Source: Bradyrhizobium sp. LMTR 3
Lineage (GTDB): Bacteria; Pseudomonadota; Alphaproteobacteria; Rhizobiales; Xanthobacteraceae
Direction: 5' to 3'
Length of the DNA stretch: 64,000 nucleotides
Assembly: GCF_001693485.1 (NCBI RefSeq)
Contig: NZ_MAXC01000049.1
Span: 372,001 to 436,000 of the forward strand
Below the pieces are notes generated by a model that saw only the letters and a list, made by a program, of their open reading frames with translations, was not told the origin of the DNA and searched no databases. Position numbers and translations under genes: made by a program. Below are positions 24,908 to 34,269 of the stretch, in pieces (the stretch's first letter is position 1; the number at the start of each line of letters is the position of its first letter).

Positions 24908-27421
24908 ATGGAGAATTTCGAAGCCGAACTCCAGCGCCGCGTCGATGAAGCAGTTGCAGCAAACGATCTGGCGACACTGGATGGGTTGCTACGCACGCTT
25001 TACGAGAAGGCGGTCGAGGCTGACAGGCCTCTCGATGCCGCAATTCAGCTCCGGCCTGAATTCAGTGAAAAGATCGGTAAGGAGGGGCTCGAAAGCAACC
25101 TCGCCTTCACCTGGGCCAATCGGATCGCTCGCGCAAAGCGGCGCGTCATCTATCGGCTGAAGACAGCCGGCGCTTTCAACGGCATGAAGATCGTTTCGGA
25201 GGGCGACAGCTGGTGGCAATATCCGCTGCTCCTTGAGGATGTCATCGATCATCTGAGCGGCGACCCGGACAAGGCGATCTATTCACTTTGCGCAGCCGGC
25301 GACCTCATCGAGCGCATGGCCAACGAAAAGGAGTATGTCCTGGCGCTCGAGGAGACGGGTGCCGAGCTGCTGTTGCTGTCCGGCGGCGGCAACGACCTCC
25401 TGGGCGATGGCGCGCTTGAGAAGATCTTGGTGAAGTTCACGAAGGGGAAGAAGCCGAGCGACCTCCTCGACGCCGCGAAATTGAAGGCCGCCGTCGAAGC
25501 CATCCTCGGGCACTATTCGGTCATCCTCAACGACCTGGTGACCCGCTTCCCGAAGGTTCATGTCTTCGGCCATGCCTACGACCTTCCCTTTCCCATCAGC
25601 GGCGGCAAATGGCTCGGTGGGCCGCTCAAGAAGGCCGGTATCCCGGCAGCCCTTTGGCGGCCGGTCATTGAAGTCCTGCTCGACCGTTTCAGCGATGAGC
25701 TGAAAGGGCTGCAGTCGACCTTCTCCAACTTCACTTTTGTCGATCTCCGCGGCAAGGTCGGCGGTGAGCTGAGCTGGCACGACGAGCTCCATCCGACCAA
25801 TTCCGGATTCGGCCGCGCCGCACAGGAATTTCGAGCCGCGATCGTTGAATGGATCGGCGCCGGCGGCGTCGAAAGGTCGTTCGCTCCGCGCGGGATTGCG
25901 CGCGGAGGCGGCCTGTCGCTCCCCGCGACCCATGCAGCCGGACCGGGGTTCGAGGGGGCAGGCGCCCTGATCGTGCTCGATCCGGGCCATGGCGGAGTTC
26001 CTCCGCCGAACAAGATCGACGGATCGAGCTGGAACAATGCCGTAGGCCCGGACGGCACGCTAGAGAAGAGCCTCACCATTGACGTCGCGCGCCGCGCCCG
26101 CGGCGTACTCCAGAGCCGCGGCCATACGGTCAAGCTGACGCGCGATCAGGATCGCAATCTTGGGCTGACGGCCCGCGCCACCGTGGCGAAGAATAGCAAT
26201 GCGCCTGTCTTCGTCTCAATTCACTTCAACGCATCCGAAACGCACACCGCTCAGGGAACGGAAACCTTCGTTCATACGAATCATAGCGATGCCTCGAGAA
26301 GGCTGTGTCTTGCGGTCCAGGCCAAGATGGTTGCTGCTCTTGGCCTGAGGGACCGCAATGCCGGCCATCCAGGAGGCATAAAGAAAGCGGGCTTCGGCGT
26401 TCTTTCGCGGGCCGAACACGCAGCGGCGACGGCGTGCGTGCTGCTTGAGGTCAGCTTCCTGGACCGGGCGGACGAGGAAGAGAAGCTCAAGACGGACGCC
26501 TATCGCGACAAGATCGCGGCAGCCTTGGCCGATGGAATCGAAGCCTATCTCAGAACAGGCTTGGAGGGCGCGTTTGGGATCGCCGGAGACGGCCAAATTG
26601 GCGACGCCGTCGAATTGGCGATGACGAGCACCGCTCACTCGATGGAGGGTCTCGCTCAGGAGGACGGCGAGGGGATCGGAGATGGGGGTGGGCGCCATGT
26701 CGGCGGCTATGCTCTCGCAGAAGAAGCCGACTATGCGGAGCCGGGTCGAGGAACGTCCGACGACTTCATTCGCGAGATTCTTGCGAGCGAGAAGAAATAT
26801 AACGCGGAAAAGGCAGCGGCAGCAGGACCTGACGAGAGCGGCAACGACCGCGGTGAATTCGCCTATGTCGACATTGGGTCAGCGCTCGATTTCGACTCGC
26901 TCGGCGTGTCCTTCGAGTCCGGCGCCGCGATACTGCGGCCCGTATTTGCCAATGTGGAGAGCAGCGGGTTCGACATGGCTACCTATGTGGCATTCATCGA
27001 TCAGCTCGAACTCGAACATTTCTCGCCGGCCGAATTTCTCGTGATGGGTGCCAGCAATCAGCCCGGCGCATCCTGCGCCGGCAAGAACACGCTTCCGCCC
27101 AGAGAGCTGTGGCCCAGGATCGCCAACACGGCAAAGATGCTGGACGAGATCCGGCGCCGTCTCGGCGCTCCGGTCCGGATTCTCTCCTGTTACCGAAGCC
27201 CAGCCTACAACAGTTGCATCGGCGGCGAGTCCGCGAGCCTCCACATGAAATTCAATGCGATCGACTGGCGCTGCGATAGTGGCACCGTCCAGGAATGGCA
27301 TCGCGCGGCGAAGGAGGTGCGGCGTTCGAAGCCGGCATTCCTGGGCGGCGTCGGCCTCTACATCAACAGCCGCTTCATCCATATCGACACGCGCGGGCAC
27401 GAGGCCAACTGGCAGGGTTAG
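24908..27421 (+). CDS. three-domain hydrolase: SGNH, N-acetylmuramoyl-L-alanine amidase, M15 peptidase
   Basis: 837 residues, RBS AGGGGAG before the ATG. Domain 1 (about 92-315) is SGNH-like: GDSWW with Ser101, SGGGNDLL with Asn162, and DELHP with Asp292/His295. Domain 2 (about 353-550) is Amidase_3: DPGHGG (His361), EKS (Glu386), SIHFNAS (His439), LLEVSFLD (Glu514). Domain 3 (about 700-835) is an M15 peptidase: SLHMKFNAID with His779/Asp786, and FIHIDTRG with His825. All catalytic residues are present. No signal peptide is seen, so export by another route or action on an incoming target must be assumed. The 42-base gap to the trypsin-like gene implies an operon. Confidence 0.85.
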   Translation: MENFEAELQRRVDEAVAANDLATLDGLLRTLYEKAVEADRPLDAAIQLRPEFSEKIGKEGLESNLAFTWANRIARAKRRVIYRLKTAGAFNGMKIVSEGDSWWQYPLLLEDVIDHLSGDPDKAIYSLCAAGDLIERMANEKEYVLALEETGAELLLLSGGGNDLLGDGALEKILVKFTKGKKPSDLLDAAKLKAAVEAILGHYSVILNDLVTRFPKVHVFGHAYDLPFPISGGKWLGGPLKKAGIPAALWRPVIEVLLDRFSDELKGLQSTFSNFTFVDLRGKVGGELSWHDELHPTNSGFGRAAQEFRAAIVEWIGAGGVERSFAPRGIARGGGLSLPATHAAGPGFEGAGALIVLDPGHGGVPPPNKIDGSSWNNAVGPDGTLEKSLTIDVARRARGVLQSRGHTVKLTRDQDRNLGLTARATVAKNSNAPVFVSIHFNASETHTAQGTETFVHTNHSDASRRLCLAVQAKMVAALGLRDRNAGHPGGIKKAGFGVLSRAEHAAATACVLLEVSFLDRADEEEKLKTDAYRDKIAAALADGIEAYLRTGLEGAFGIAGDGQIGDAVELAMTSTAHSMEGLAQEDGEGIGDGGGRHVGGYALAEEADYAEPGRGTSDDFIREILASEKKYNAEKAAAAGPDESGNDRGEFAYVDIGSALDFDSLGVSFESGAAILRPVFANVESSGFDMATYVAFIDQLELEHFSPAEFLVMGASNQPGASCAGKNTLPPRELWPRIANTAKMLDEIRRRLGAPVRILSCYRSPAYNSCIGGESASLHMKFNAIDWRCDSGTVQEWHRAAKEVRRSKPAFLGGVGLYINSRFIHIDTRGHEANWQG

Positions 27422-27462
27422 CCCCACGCCAAAACGACGACATCCGTTAGAAGGGGGCCCCC

Positions 27463-30120
27463 GTGAAGCAAAAATACAACCAGCCGCAGAATGCTCGGCA
27501 GGATGAGCGAGCGCCGTTCGTTGCCAAGTGGACAAGCGCTGATCCTTTCGTAGACCTCGAGGGAAAAAAGCCGGTCGACGATCCGGCAAAGATGCTGCTT
27601 GGCTGGCAAGATCGACGCAAGGAAAACGCGATCTTCGAGGCGCGTGTCGGCCATTGGAATACGGTGCCGGCCGCGTTGCTGCAACTCCTCAGCAAGCACC
27701 GCAGAGCGGTCGCCCGGATTGTCGTCCGGGCCGGAGACCATCTGGACTTCCGGGGAAGGCGTGTGCCCGGCGGATGGACGGGCACGGGCTTCCTCGTCGC
27801 ACCGAATCTTCTTCTTACCAATCACCACGTCCTGAATAGCCCGGAAGTTGCGGCGGCGGCGGAAATCGAGTTCGACTATGAAGTCCCCGAGGAACAGCTC
27901 CTCGTCGAGCTTGCGACACCCGAACCACCGGCCGTCCGGTTCAGCCTCGATCCGAGGCGACTGTTTCTCACGAGCCCGGTCTCGGGCGGGGGACTCGATT
28001 TCACTTTCGTCTGGACATCGGACGATCCATCAAAGCAGTTCGGCACGATCAAGCTAGAGCGCGGCTCCTTCATGATCCGCCCCGGCGAGCCAGTCTTTGT
28101 GATCCATCACCCGGTCGGTCGCTTGAAGGAAGCCTCGCTCGATGACACCGAGTTGCTCGGCATCAATTCAACCTGCCTTCTCTATGCCGCCGATACGGAT
28201 TTCGGATCGTCCGGCGCCTGCGTCTTCAACAGCCGCGGCAAGCTGGTCGCGTTGCATCATGCCTTCCGGGAAGGCGCCGATCTCAAGGCCAATTTTCCCG
28301 ACGTTTCCCCGGAGCTGACGGAGGGACGGGAGATCAACATCGCCAATGAAGGCATCAAGATCGCGGCGATCGCGCTCGAGCTGGAACACCGCATCTCGCA
28401 AGGCGGCGCCGACGCAAGGAGCGCGGCCGAGGTTTTGCGCTATGTCGAGGGGTCCGACACGCTGACCGGAGTCTTCGGCGGGCTCGGACGCGCCGTCGAG
28501 GCGACGTCTGACCAAGAGCGCATCATTGAGCTCTATGGCGCGAGCGACCAGGACATCGATATCGGCTTTTGGGATCTGCAATGGCTGAAGGGCGCGAAAG
28601 ATCCCGACAAGCTCTACGACGTCGCGACGGCAATCACCGATCTCAACCTCGATGCCTGGTGCCTCATTCAGGTCCCCGCCGACGCGGTGGACGGAATCCT
28701 TGCGAAGCTTGATGAGAAGTTCGGCGAGAAATTCCTTTGCAAGTTCGCCGAGGAGGAAGGCCAACGCCTCCAACTCGCGACCGCCGTCATCTGGCGGCCG
28801 TCCTCAGTATCGCTCGAGCGCGGCAACTGGGATGCCTCGATGAAAGGCGCCTGGACGCGGCCGGTCAAGGCAACCGGTTCGCCCGATCCGGCAAAGCCGG
28901 TCTTCGAGGTCGAACCGGCGCTCTTTCATCTGCGTGCCCTGAAATATCCCACCGAAGCGGCCGTCAATCTCGTCGCCGTCAACTCCAAGGCCCTCGGCCA
29001 GGACGAACTCCGCCGGCTGCTCATGTCCAAATTTCTTACGCATGCGATCGGGAAAGCGATCGCGTCAGGGAACGGCAAGGATTGGATTATCGGCACTAAT
29101 TCCGAGCCGCCACTCGAACCCCGGGATCTGACGGCTCTCGGCAACGGATATTCACCTTTCGCGGCCAATGACGAGCTGCGCGGCGGTGCCTTCTCATACC
29201 TGCGGTCGGAGCATTCCCCGATCGACCGGATCTTCGTCACGGGCGATCTCTCGCCGTCGGAGGAGCGGTATCGCTTTTTTCACGTGGCGAAGGAGCGAAC
29301 GGTCGACAAGTTCATACGGAAGATCGCCGACAACCGGCCCGTCGTCATGCGGCTGTCGCTCGGCGGCTCCAAGGCCGCGACGAGCGAGCGCGCTGTGGAG
29401 GAAAGCCTCCAAACCGTTTTCGGCGTGCCCGAATTTCAGTTGGAGAGCGGCGACGGCTGGGCGACCGGCCTCACGAGCGCTGGCCTCACCAAGCCCACCT
29501 TCCTGAGCACCAACCGCGAGCAGTTCACGCGGCTCCGCGCCGAGATCAATGCCCGGCTCACGAACCAGTATGGCGCCGGCATGCTTCCGCTCACCCCGGT
29601 CGACTTGTGGGTCATCATCTTCGCCGAGGCGGGGATCAAGAGCGGCGGCTTCGTCAATCCGGAAGCTCAGCATTCGCTCGGCGAGCGCGGTCTTTTGCCG
29701 CTCCCCGCCAACGTCACTTTCTGGAACGGCGCGGACGCTCCACGATGGGATCGGCTGATGTCGCTCGCGACGAATCTCTTCCACTACGCGCTCTATCTCG
29801 GCCAGCTGAAGAACAAGCCTGTCACGACCGTCGGCGGCCGCACGCTTTATCGCGACCTCTTTCGCGTAGCCGGAATCGTCGATACTGCCGAGCGCCAAGC
29901 CAAACTGCTCGCGGGCATCGTGCACGGCTATTTCGTCCGGGCGAACTACGGCGGGCGTCCGGTGCCCTTTGATCATATCCTCGACGGCTACAGCCGGGAT
30001 ATTCCGGTCGACGAAATCCTGCGCGGCACGCGCTATGTCCACGCCCAGACATCTATACCGGCCAGTCGCGAGCGCAACATCAAGGCTGCCCTCGACGCCT
30101 TTCACGCCTCGCAACCGTGA
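27463..30120 (+). CDS. trypsin-like serine protease with degenerate EEP-like middle and lysozyme-like C-terminal region
   Basis: 885 residues, GTG start behind a G-rich RBS. Trypsin fold at about 80-270: GTGFLVAPNLLLTNHHV (His122), LDFTFV (Asp179), GSSGACVFN (Ser250). Residues about 363-560 look like the endonuclease/exonuclease/phosphatase fold (IGFWDLQWLKG, AITDLNLDAWCLIQV, DWIIGTNSEP), but the key Asn and Glu are replaced by Asp and Gln, so that part is probably inactive. The C-terminal third contains VDLWVIIFAEAGI, then LGERGLLPLP, which resembles lysozyme-like folds only weakly. No signal peptide. Partner of the upstream hydrolase. Confidence 0.75.
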   Translation: MKQKYNQPQNARQDERAPFVAKWTSADPFVDLEGKKPVDDPAKMLLGWQDRRKENAIFEARVGHWNTVPAALLQLLSKHRRAVARIVVRAGDHLDFRGRRVPGGWTGTGFLVAPNLLLTNHHVLNSPEVAAAAEIEFDYEVPEEQLLVELATPEPPAVRFSLDPRRLFLTSPVSGGGLDFTFVWTSDDPSKQFGTIKLERGSFMIRPGEPVFVIHHPVGRLKEASLDDTELLGINSTCLLYAADTDFGSSGACVFNSRGKLVALHHAFREGADLKANFPDVSPELTEGREINIANEGIKIAAIALELEHRISQGGADARSAAEVLRYVEGSDTLTGVFGGLGRAVEATSDQERIIELYGASDQDIDIGFWDLQWLKGAKDPDKLYDVATAITDLNLDAWCLIQVPADAVDGILAKLDEKFGEKFLCKFAEEEGQRLQLATAVIWRPSSVSLERGNWDASMKGAWTRPVKATGSPDPAKPVFEVEPALFHLRALKYPTEAAVNLVAVNSKALGQDELRRLLMSKFLTHAIGKAIASGNGKDWIIGTNSEPPLEPRDLTALGNGYSPFAANDELRGGAFSYLRSEHSPIDRIFVTGDLSPSEERYRFFHVAKERTVDKFIRKIADNRPVVMRLSLGGSKAATSERAVEESLQTVFGVPEFQLESGDGWATGLTSAGLTKPTFLSTNREQFTRLRAEINARLTNQYGAGMLPLTPVDLWVIIFAEAGIKSGGFVNPEAQHSLGERGLLPLPANVTFWNGADAPRWDRLMSLATNLFHYALYLGQLKNKPVTTVGGRTLYRDLFRVAGIVDTAERQAKLLAGIVHGYFVRANYGGRPVPFDHILDGYSRDIPVDEILRGTRYVHAQTSIPASRERNIKAALDAFHASQP

Positions 30121-30249
30121 GGAATGTGCCGGACCCTGGCTTCACTTCGTATAGGCGGGCTCACGACGACCTTGCCGCAGCCCCATTTGGGACAGGAGCG
30201 GGTCGCAACGGGCCCTCGGTGCCCATCATTGTTCTGGAGTGGTGGAAAG

Positions 30250-30275
30250 ATGGCGCACCAGACACGATTCGAACT
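30250..30275 (-). other. second short tRNA-Arg-like segment
   Basis: About 26 bases (TGGCGCACCAGACACGATTC and a few more) resemble the acceptor/T-arm end of the fragment at 19849-19902, differing at a few positions. It lies in the 286-base gap after the trypsin-like gene. If both are scars of one tRNA-Arg target, they would bracket the 10.3-kb segment 19.9-30.3 kb. The similarity is short and could be chance. Confidence 0.3.
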
Positions 30276-30406
30276 GCGTCGTCAAACACACCTGTGGCAG
30301 CGGAGGTTGGACAAGATCGACAGCCGCTGCACGGAACGCGATCCGATTGAAGGCCGGACTGCCCGCCGCTAAGTTTTGTGAAACCGCGGTAGCTTAGCCC
30401 AAGCTT

Positions 30407-30691
30407 CTAAAAGGGGTTTAGTTTCTTCAAAATCTTCCGAACTTCGCTATTCTCACCGCCGGCCATTCCTCCGCTCCTGTCCCCAGGCGAAATACCGGTT
30501 TTTATCTCTTGCGACGCGTTGTACTGCGGGATCGTCCCGGTGTTCGGCGAAGCCGGCTTCATTGGGGACTTTATTACGCTGCACTCTTTTCGTTCCGGAG
30601 GGCATGGCTCGGCAGGCGGGGCTTGCGCCAAGGCGGGACAGCTAGCCAACACAAACGCACTAACTTCTAGGAAGCGAAGAAAATGTCGCAT
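30407..30691 (-). CDS. small secreted protein, unknown
   Basis: About 94 residues from the third of three consecutive ATG codons, which has GAGGAG at proper spacing. Signal peptide FLRFLEVSAFVLASCPALAQ, then a short proline-rich part with two cysteines (PCPPERKEC) and a charged C-terminus (VRKILKKLNPF). No family recognised. It follows the 393-codon membrane protein frame with a small overlap, suggesting co-expression. Confidence 0.5.
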   Translation of the reverse strand: MRHFLRFLEVSAFVLASCPALAQAPPAEPCPPERKECSVIKSPMKPASPNTGTIPQYNASQEIKTGISPGDRSGGMAGGENSEVRKILKKLNPF

Positions 30692-30707
30692 CATCATTCT
30701 CCTCAGT

Positions 30708-31859
30708 TCAGTTTGGTTCAATCCTTATTGTGATTGCTCGATAACCAAATACTACCGGCCGTTGGAAAACTTCCCGAAGTTGAATTTGCTGTGTATCGCC
30801 AAATGCGGAAATAATTTCGGCGCCCTGCGTTCGCGCCGACGATGCAATGCTCTGCGCAAGTTGCGCGTCGCCTTGTGAGCTTTCCGTCGATTGCTTCTCG
30901 ATTGCTGACGGAACCCTCTGAGAGTTAGGTGCTGCCGCTTCTGATAGTGTCTGCGCGGCTCCGCCTCGTCCGACGTTAACGTGCTTGCGATGTTGTATCT
31001 CTCGTGTCAGGAAAACCCTAGTGACGAACCGGAGCTGGATTCGCGAGAGGTATTTACCCTCGCGCTTATCTTGAACTCTGCTGCCCACGCTAAAAGCAAG
31101 CACCCGCCGCACGAACTCATCGCTACAGTATATCTTCGTCGTCGGCGACCTGCACCATTCGTCCAAGCGGTAAAAAGCCTTCAGAGCTGATACGCCATAC
31201 GTCTCTGCGACCGGGATGCGTACCTCTTCCACCGATTGTTGCTGATTGCTGGCCCCAAATCCCGCGACGTTCATTCCAAACGAACCCGCGGTTGAGGTGC
31301 TGTGAGTGACGGCAATGCCAGGGAAGGCAGTCAGTGAAAGGCGCACTTCCTTGGGATTAAGCTCCTTTGATGTGACCTCTGCCCTCGGTTGCCGGCGAAA
31401 GGCTTCGCCGGATTTAAACTCCGCCGTATCAGCGAAGATGGGCTGCCCTTTATGTTCTTCGGCCAATTCCTCCCTAAGATCGATATGAGCCAGGCGTACC
31501 GATTTTCCCAGCAAGGGTCTCACTTCACTTGCTTCGTCGTCCGCTTCGGAAATAACCGCCCAGACGTCTCCAACGTGGAAATCCTCCTCAGGTGGAAACA
31601 CAGGCAGTATGCCAAGCCGAGCGATTGATTGATTCCAGGCAAGCGCCACATCTTCCTGGTGCAGCGGCTTCACCTCATCGAACGGACGCACTTCATAAAT
31701 GATAAACGCAACAACGAGGGCTGCGACGGTCAATTGCCAAAACCAGTTTCGAAGAAATGACCAGATCGTAGAAAAGAACGCGGCAATGACCCTCCAAAGC
31801 CACCGGACAGCGATTTTCGCCCGGTTCGGTGATGGATCGACGTCGCTCGGCTGGCTCAC
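30708..31859 (-). CDS. membrane-anchored protein of unknown function
   Basis: 383 residues from GTG 31859, chosen because GGGGGAG lies 4 bases upstream; an ATG at 31889 is possible. One transmembrane segment near the N-terminus (FWQLTVAALVVAFIIYEV) and a large, likely periplasmic, C-terminal part rich in charged residues. The phrase AWNQSIARLGILPVFPPEEDFHVGDVW is distinctive, but I cannot assign a family. Its 3' end overlaps the 5' part of the small secreted protein gene. Confidence 0.55.
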   Translation of the reverse strand: MSQPSDVDPSPNRAKIAVRWLWRVIAAFFSTIWSFLRNWFWQLTVAALVVAFIIYEVRPFDEVKPLHQEDVALAWNQSIARLGILPVFPPEEDFHVGDVWAVISEADDEASEVRPLLGKSVRLAHIDLREELAEEHKGQPIFADTAEFKSGEAFRRQPRAEVTSKELNPKEVRLSLTAFPGIAVTHSTSTAGSFGMNVAGFGASNQQQSVEEVRIPVAETYGVSALKAFYRLDEWCRSPTTKIYCSDEFVRRVLAFSVGSRVQDKREGKYLSRIQLRFVTRVFLTREIQHRKHVNVGRGGAAQTLSEAAAPNSQRVPSAIEKQSTESSQGDAQLAQSIASSARTQGAEIISAFGDTQQIQLREVFQRPVVFGYRAITIRIEPN

Positions 31860-32227
31860 GGTGCTCCCCCGATCAATCCATAAATTCAACTAGCTTAGGT
31901 TGAATTATCTGGTTTGGGAAGTACCTAAACTGCTCGAAGTGGTCAGACCGCGGGCGACACTCGGTAATAGTTCGACCGGTTACTGGTTTAGCGCACGCGG
32001 AAGCCGCTGTGACGCCCATTGAGCTGAAAGGCGACATGGGCCGAACCGAAATTCTTTGCTGACTTGAGTACCGGGGACACCACATCGGAAGGATTGCTTC
32101 GTGCCAGTTCGTTCAGGGGCTTTCGCTGAATGATAAAGCCTGATTGTCCTGTGTGCCTCGGATCGGCAGGGCTATATGAAAATCACCCTCAACCTGCCCA
32201 TTTCAGACATGACGAGCAAGATAGACG
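31860..32227. other. gap without a supported gene
   Basis: 368 bases. A plus-strand frame from 32130 (MIKPDCPVC) might be the start of a zinc-binding protein whose remainder is in another frame at 32228 onward, but this cannot be shown. The region must contain the promoter of the minus-strand pair. Confidence 0.35.
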
Positions 32228-32791
32228 ATGTTTATTCTCGTGGACAAAACAGAAGAGGCGCAACCAGAATGCAACGTCGCTAGCAAGAAGGCCGATCTCG
32301 AACACTATGCCGCGTCGGTCCTTCCCTTCGGCGGGCGGCATGCCGGGGCGTCCGCCAGTCTTGCGGACGACGTTCCCCGACGCCTTGCCAAAAACCAGCG
32401 CCTTCATCGCGACCTTGCATCTGGGCAGCAGCGGATATGGTCGGAAGAGTCGGTATTGATGATGCCCTGCCTTGCGATACCGATTGACGGCGAACGCCTC
32501 GAAGCGCTGGTCGGCTACATAGTGCGGGGCCTGATGTTCCACCAATGGGGCGTTGCGCTTGGCAGTGACTGCTCGGTCGAGGCCTACAGCCTCACACAGC
32601 GCGGCGAGCAGACCTTCAACCGCTTTCTCGCCATGCATGCGGCGCAACGAGCCTCGGGCAATAATGCATCTATCAGCGGTCTCGGTCAGGAAGATGCATC
32701 CAGTTCTCGAACTGAAGCAACCAGCCTACGCCAATGGATTTCCGATCTACCTGGACAAGAAGTTGGGCTTGAGACCAGGGAGACCAGATGA
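32228..32791 (+). pseudogene. conserved hypothetical protein, probably truncated
   Basis: Frame of 187 codons. The middle (LEHYAASVLPFGGRHAGASA, DDVPRRLAKNQRLHRDL, IPIDGERLEALVGYIVRGLMFHQWGV) resembles a family of rhizobial proteins that normally begin with a cysteine zinc knot or HNH-like domain; here that N-terminal part is absent and the start has no RBS. It is best taken as a broken remnant. The family assignment is from memory and modest. Confidence 0.4.
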
Positions 32792-33387
32792 CCAGCTATA
32801 GGGTGAAACGCGGCAGCGACCGAGAGTGAAATCACTCCGCGAGGATGGCGGCATCTGACGGGTGAAAAGGCGGCTGCCGATCGATTTAGGGCGCCCAGAG
32901 AACGGGAGCATCGTGTACGCCGAGGCATCGACCTACATTGCAAACCTGCAGGCTCGTAAGGACTACGCCCAAATGGGCGCGCTGCTTCGAAGTCATCAAC
33001 ACGGCAGCGCTCAGACGAATTGCTTCGCTTTAATTCTTTGCAAACAGCATCCCGGACTCTTCTTCTCAAAGCGTGGCGAAACGCCCGTCCACATTGCGGA
33101 ATATCGCGGGCTGACAAAACCTGAGTTTCGACTCCGGCGAAACCGCACCGGCGCCGGCAATGCGAAGCTTGGTCGGTGGTGGAAGGGCGTCACGCGAACG
33201 TGCAACCAAGATTGTTGTCGTGTTGTAGTTCGGTGACAGACTCCCTAGCTGGCGCGGACTAGTCTCCTAGGAACTTTCGTTCGTCGAACAAAACCGCTGG
33301 GATATTCGGCGGGGCACGCACACTTTCGAATTTCTTTGGCGCTCCGAGGGAGCTGCCGCTGTCGTTTATCTGAATTGCAATGGGGCG
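32792..33387. other. about 600 bases without a supported gene
   Basis: Several overlapping frames of 100-145 codons occur on both strands, none with family features, a good RBS or consistent codon use. A plus-strand frame at 32862-33236 (124 codons) is the least unlikely. The region precedes the lipoprotein gene and must hold its promoter. Confidence 0.35.
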
Positions 33388-34248
33388 ATGCCGATGAATT
33401 TGCTTCGGACGTTTCTGGGCACCCTGCTTTGCGTTTCGCAAGCCGCCTGCGGTACGTACATTCCTAGCCAAAGAGACTGGCCACAATCCGACTCCAATGC
33501 CGTCGTGGACATGAATATCGCGCTTGCTCGCACCATCGTGTGCGAATTGAGTTATGCGGTCACCGTCGCCATCAGGAATGATCGGGAAGCGGCCCGCGAC
33601 AGGCGAAGCAAGAGAATCTATACCGGCTTTCTAGATCACTGGGGCGTGGAAGTCGCGACCGACCTCACCGTCTCCGAATCTTCCACCATAAGTCCTTCCG
33701 GGTTATGGGCTCCCGTATCGCCGGCATCGTCGGTGTTTACGCTCGGAGGCGGCATAAACGGCGCTGCGGTCGCGACCAACGAAAACACATACAATGTCTT
33801 CTATCCCTTGTCCGCGTTGTATCAACCATCGCTCTTCCGAACGAACGATCCGCGGCGTCCTTGTCGACATCCGACAGGAGAAAAAGAGGGCTCTCCTCTA
33901 GTCGACATCGATTTGAAGCTTCTTCCGCTGCTAGAGTCGAGGGCGCAGCTTGTCGAGATCGGCGTGGCGGGTGACCCAGATCAGCTGGCAAAAATATACA
34001 GCGTGAAGAATGTCCTCACGCAGACAGTCTCGATCAAACAGACCTTGTCAGGCGATATCACGCCGACATGGAAATTCACAACCGGCTCGGTAAATCCCTC
34101 CGGCGCCTTTTTCAGCGCCAACCGGGCGCGTACGCACCAGATTGTGTTCACGTTCGGACCACTGGCGGCGGACGGCAGATCCCTGACAGGCCTCGCCGAG
34201 GCGTTTCATCTGAATGAGCAGCTCAAAGCCGGACTTCGCATTCGCTAA
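33388..34248 (+). CDS. putative lipoprotein of unknown function
   Basis: 286 residues. The N-terminus MNLLRTFLGTLLCVSQAACG is a lipoprotein signal peptide with lipobox QAAC, so the mature protein would be membrane-attached at Cys. The rest is beta-rich (VFTLGGGINGAAVATNENTYNVFYP; SIKQTLSGDITPTWKFTTG) and ends RTHQIVFTFGPLAADGRSLT, a style seen in outer-membrane-associated proteins. ATG at 33388 or 33394 both fit. First gene of a co-oriented run reaching 38342. Confidence 0.6.
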   Translation: MPMNLLRTFLGTLLCVSQAACGTYIPSQRDWPQSDSNAVVDMNIALARTIVCELSYAVTVAIRNDREAARDRRSKRIYTGFLDHWGVEVATDLTVSESSTISPSGLWAPVSPASSVFTLGGGINGAAVATNENTYNVFYPLSALYQPSLFRTNDPRRPCRHPTGEKEGSPLVDIDLKLLPLLESRAQLVEIGVAGDPDQLAKIYSVKNVLTQTVSIKQTLSGDITPTWKFTTGSVNPSGAFFSANRARTHQIVFTFGPLAADGRSLTGLAEAFHLNEQLKAGLRIR

Positions 34249-34269
34249 TCGCAACGATGGGAGCCAAAG

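Noticed and set aside
24346..24996. 216-codon minus-strand gene
   Set aside because: Runs through the dispersed repeat and over the start of the three-domain hydrolase gene; the real content is a TctA fragment in another frame with stops.
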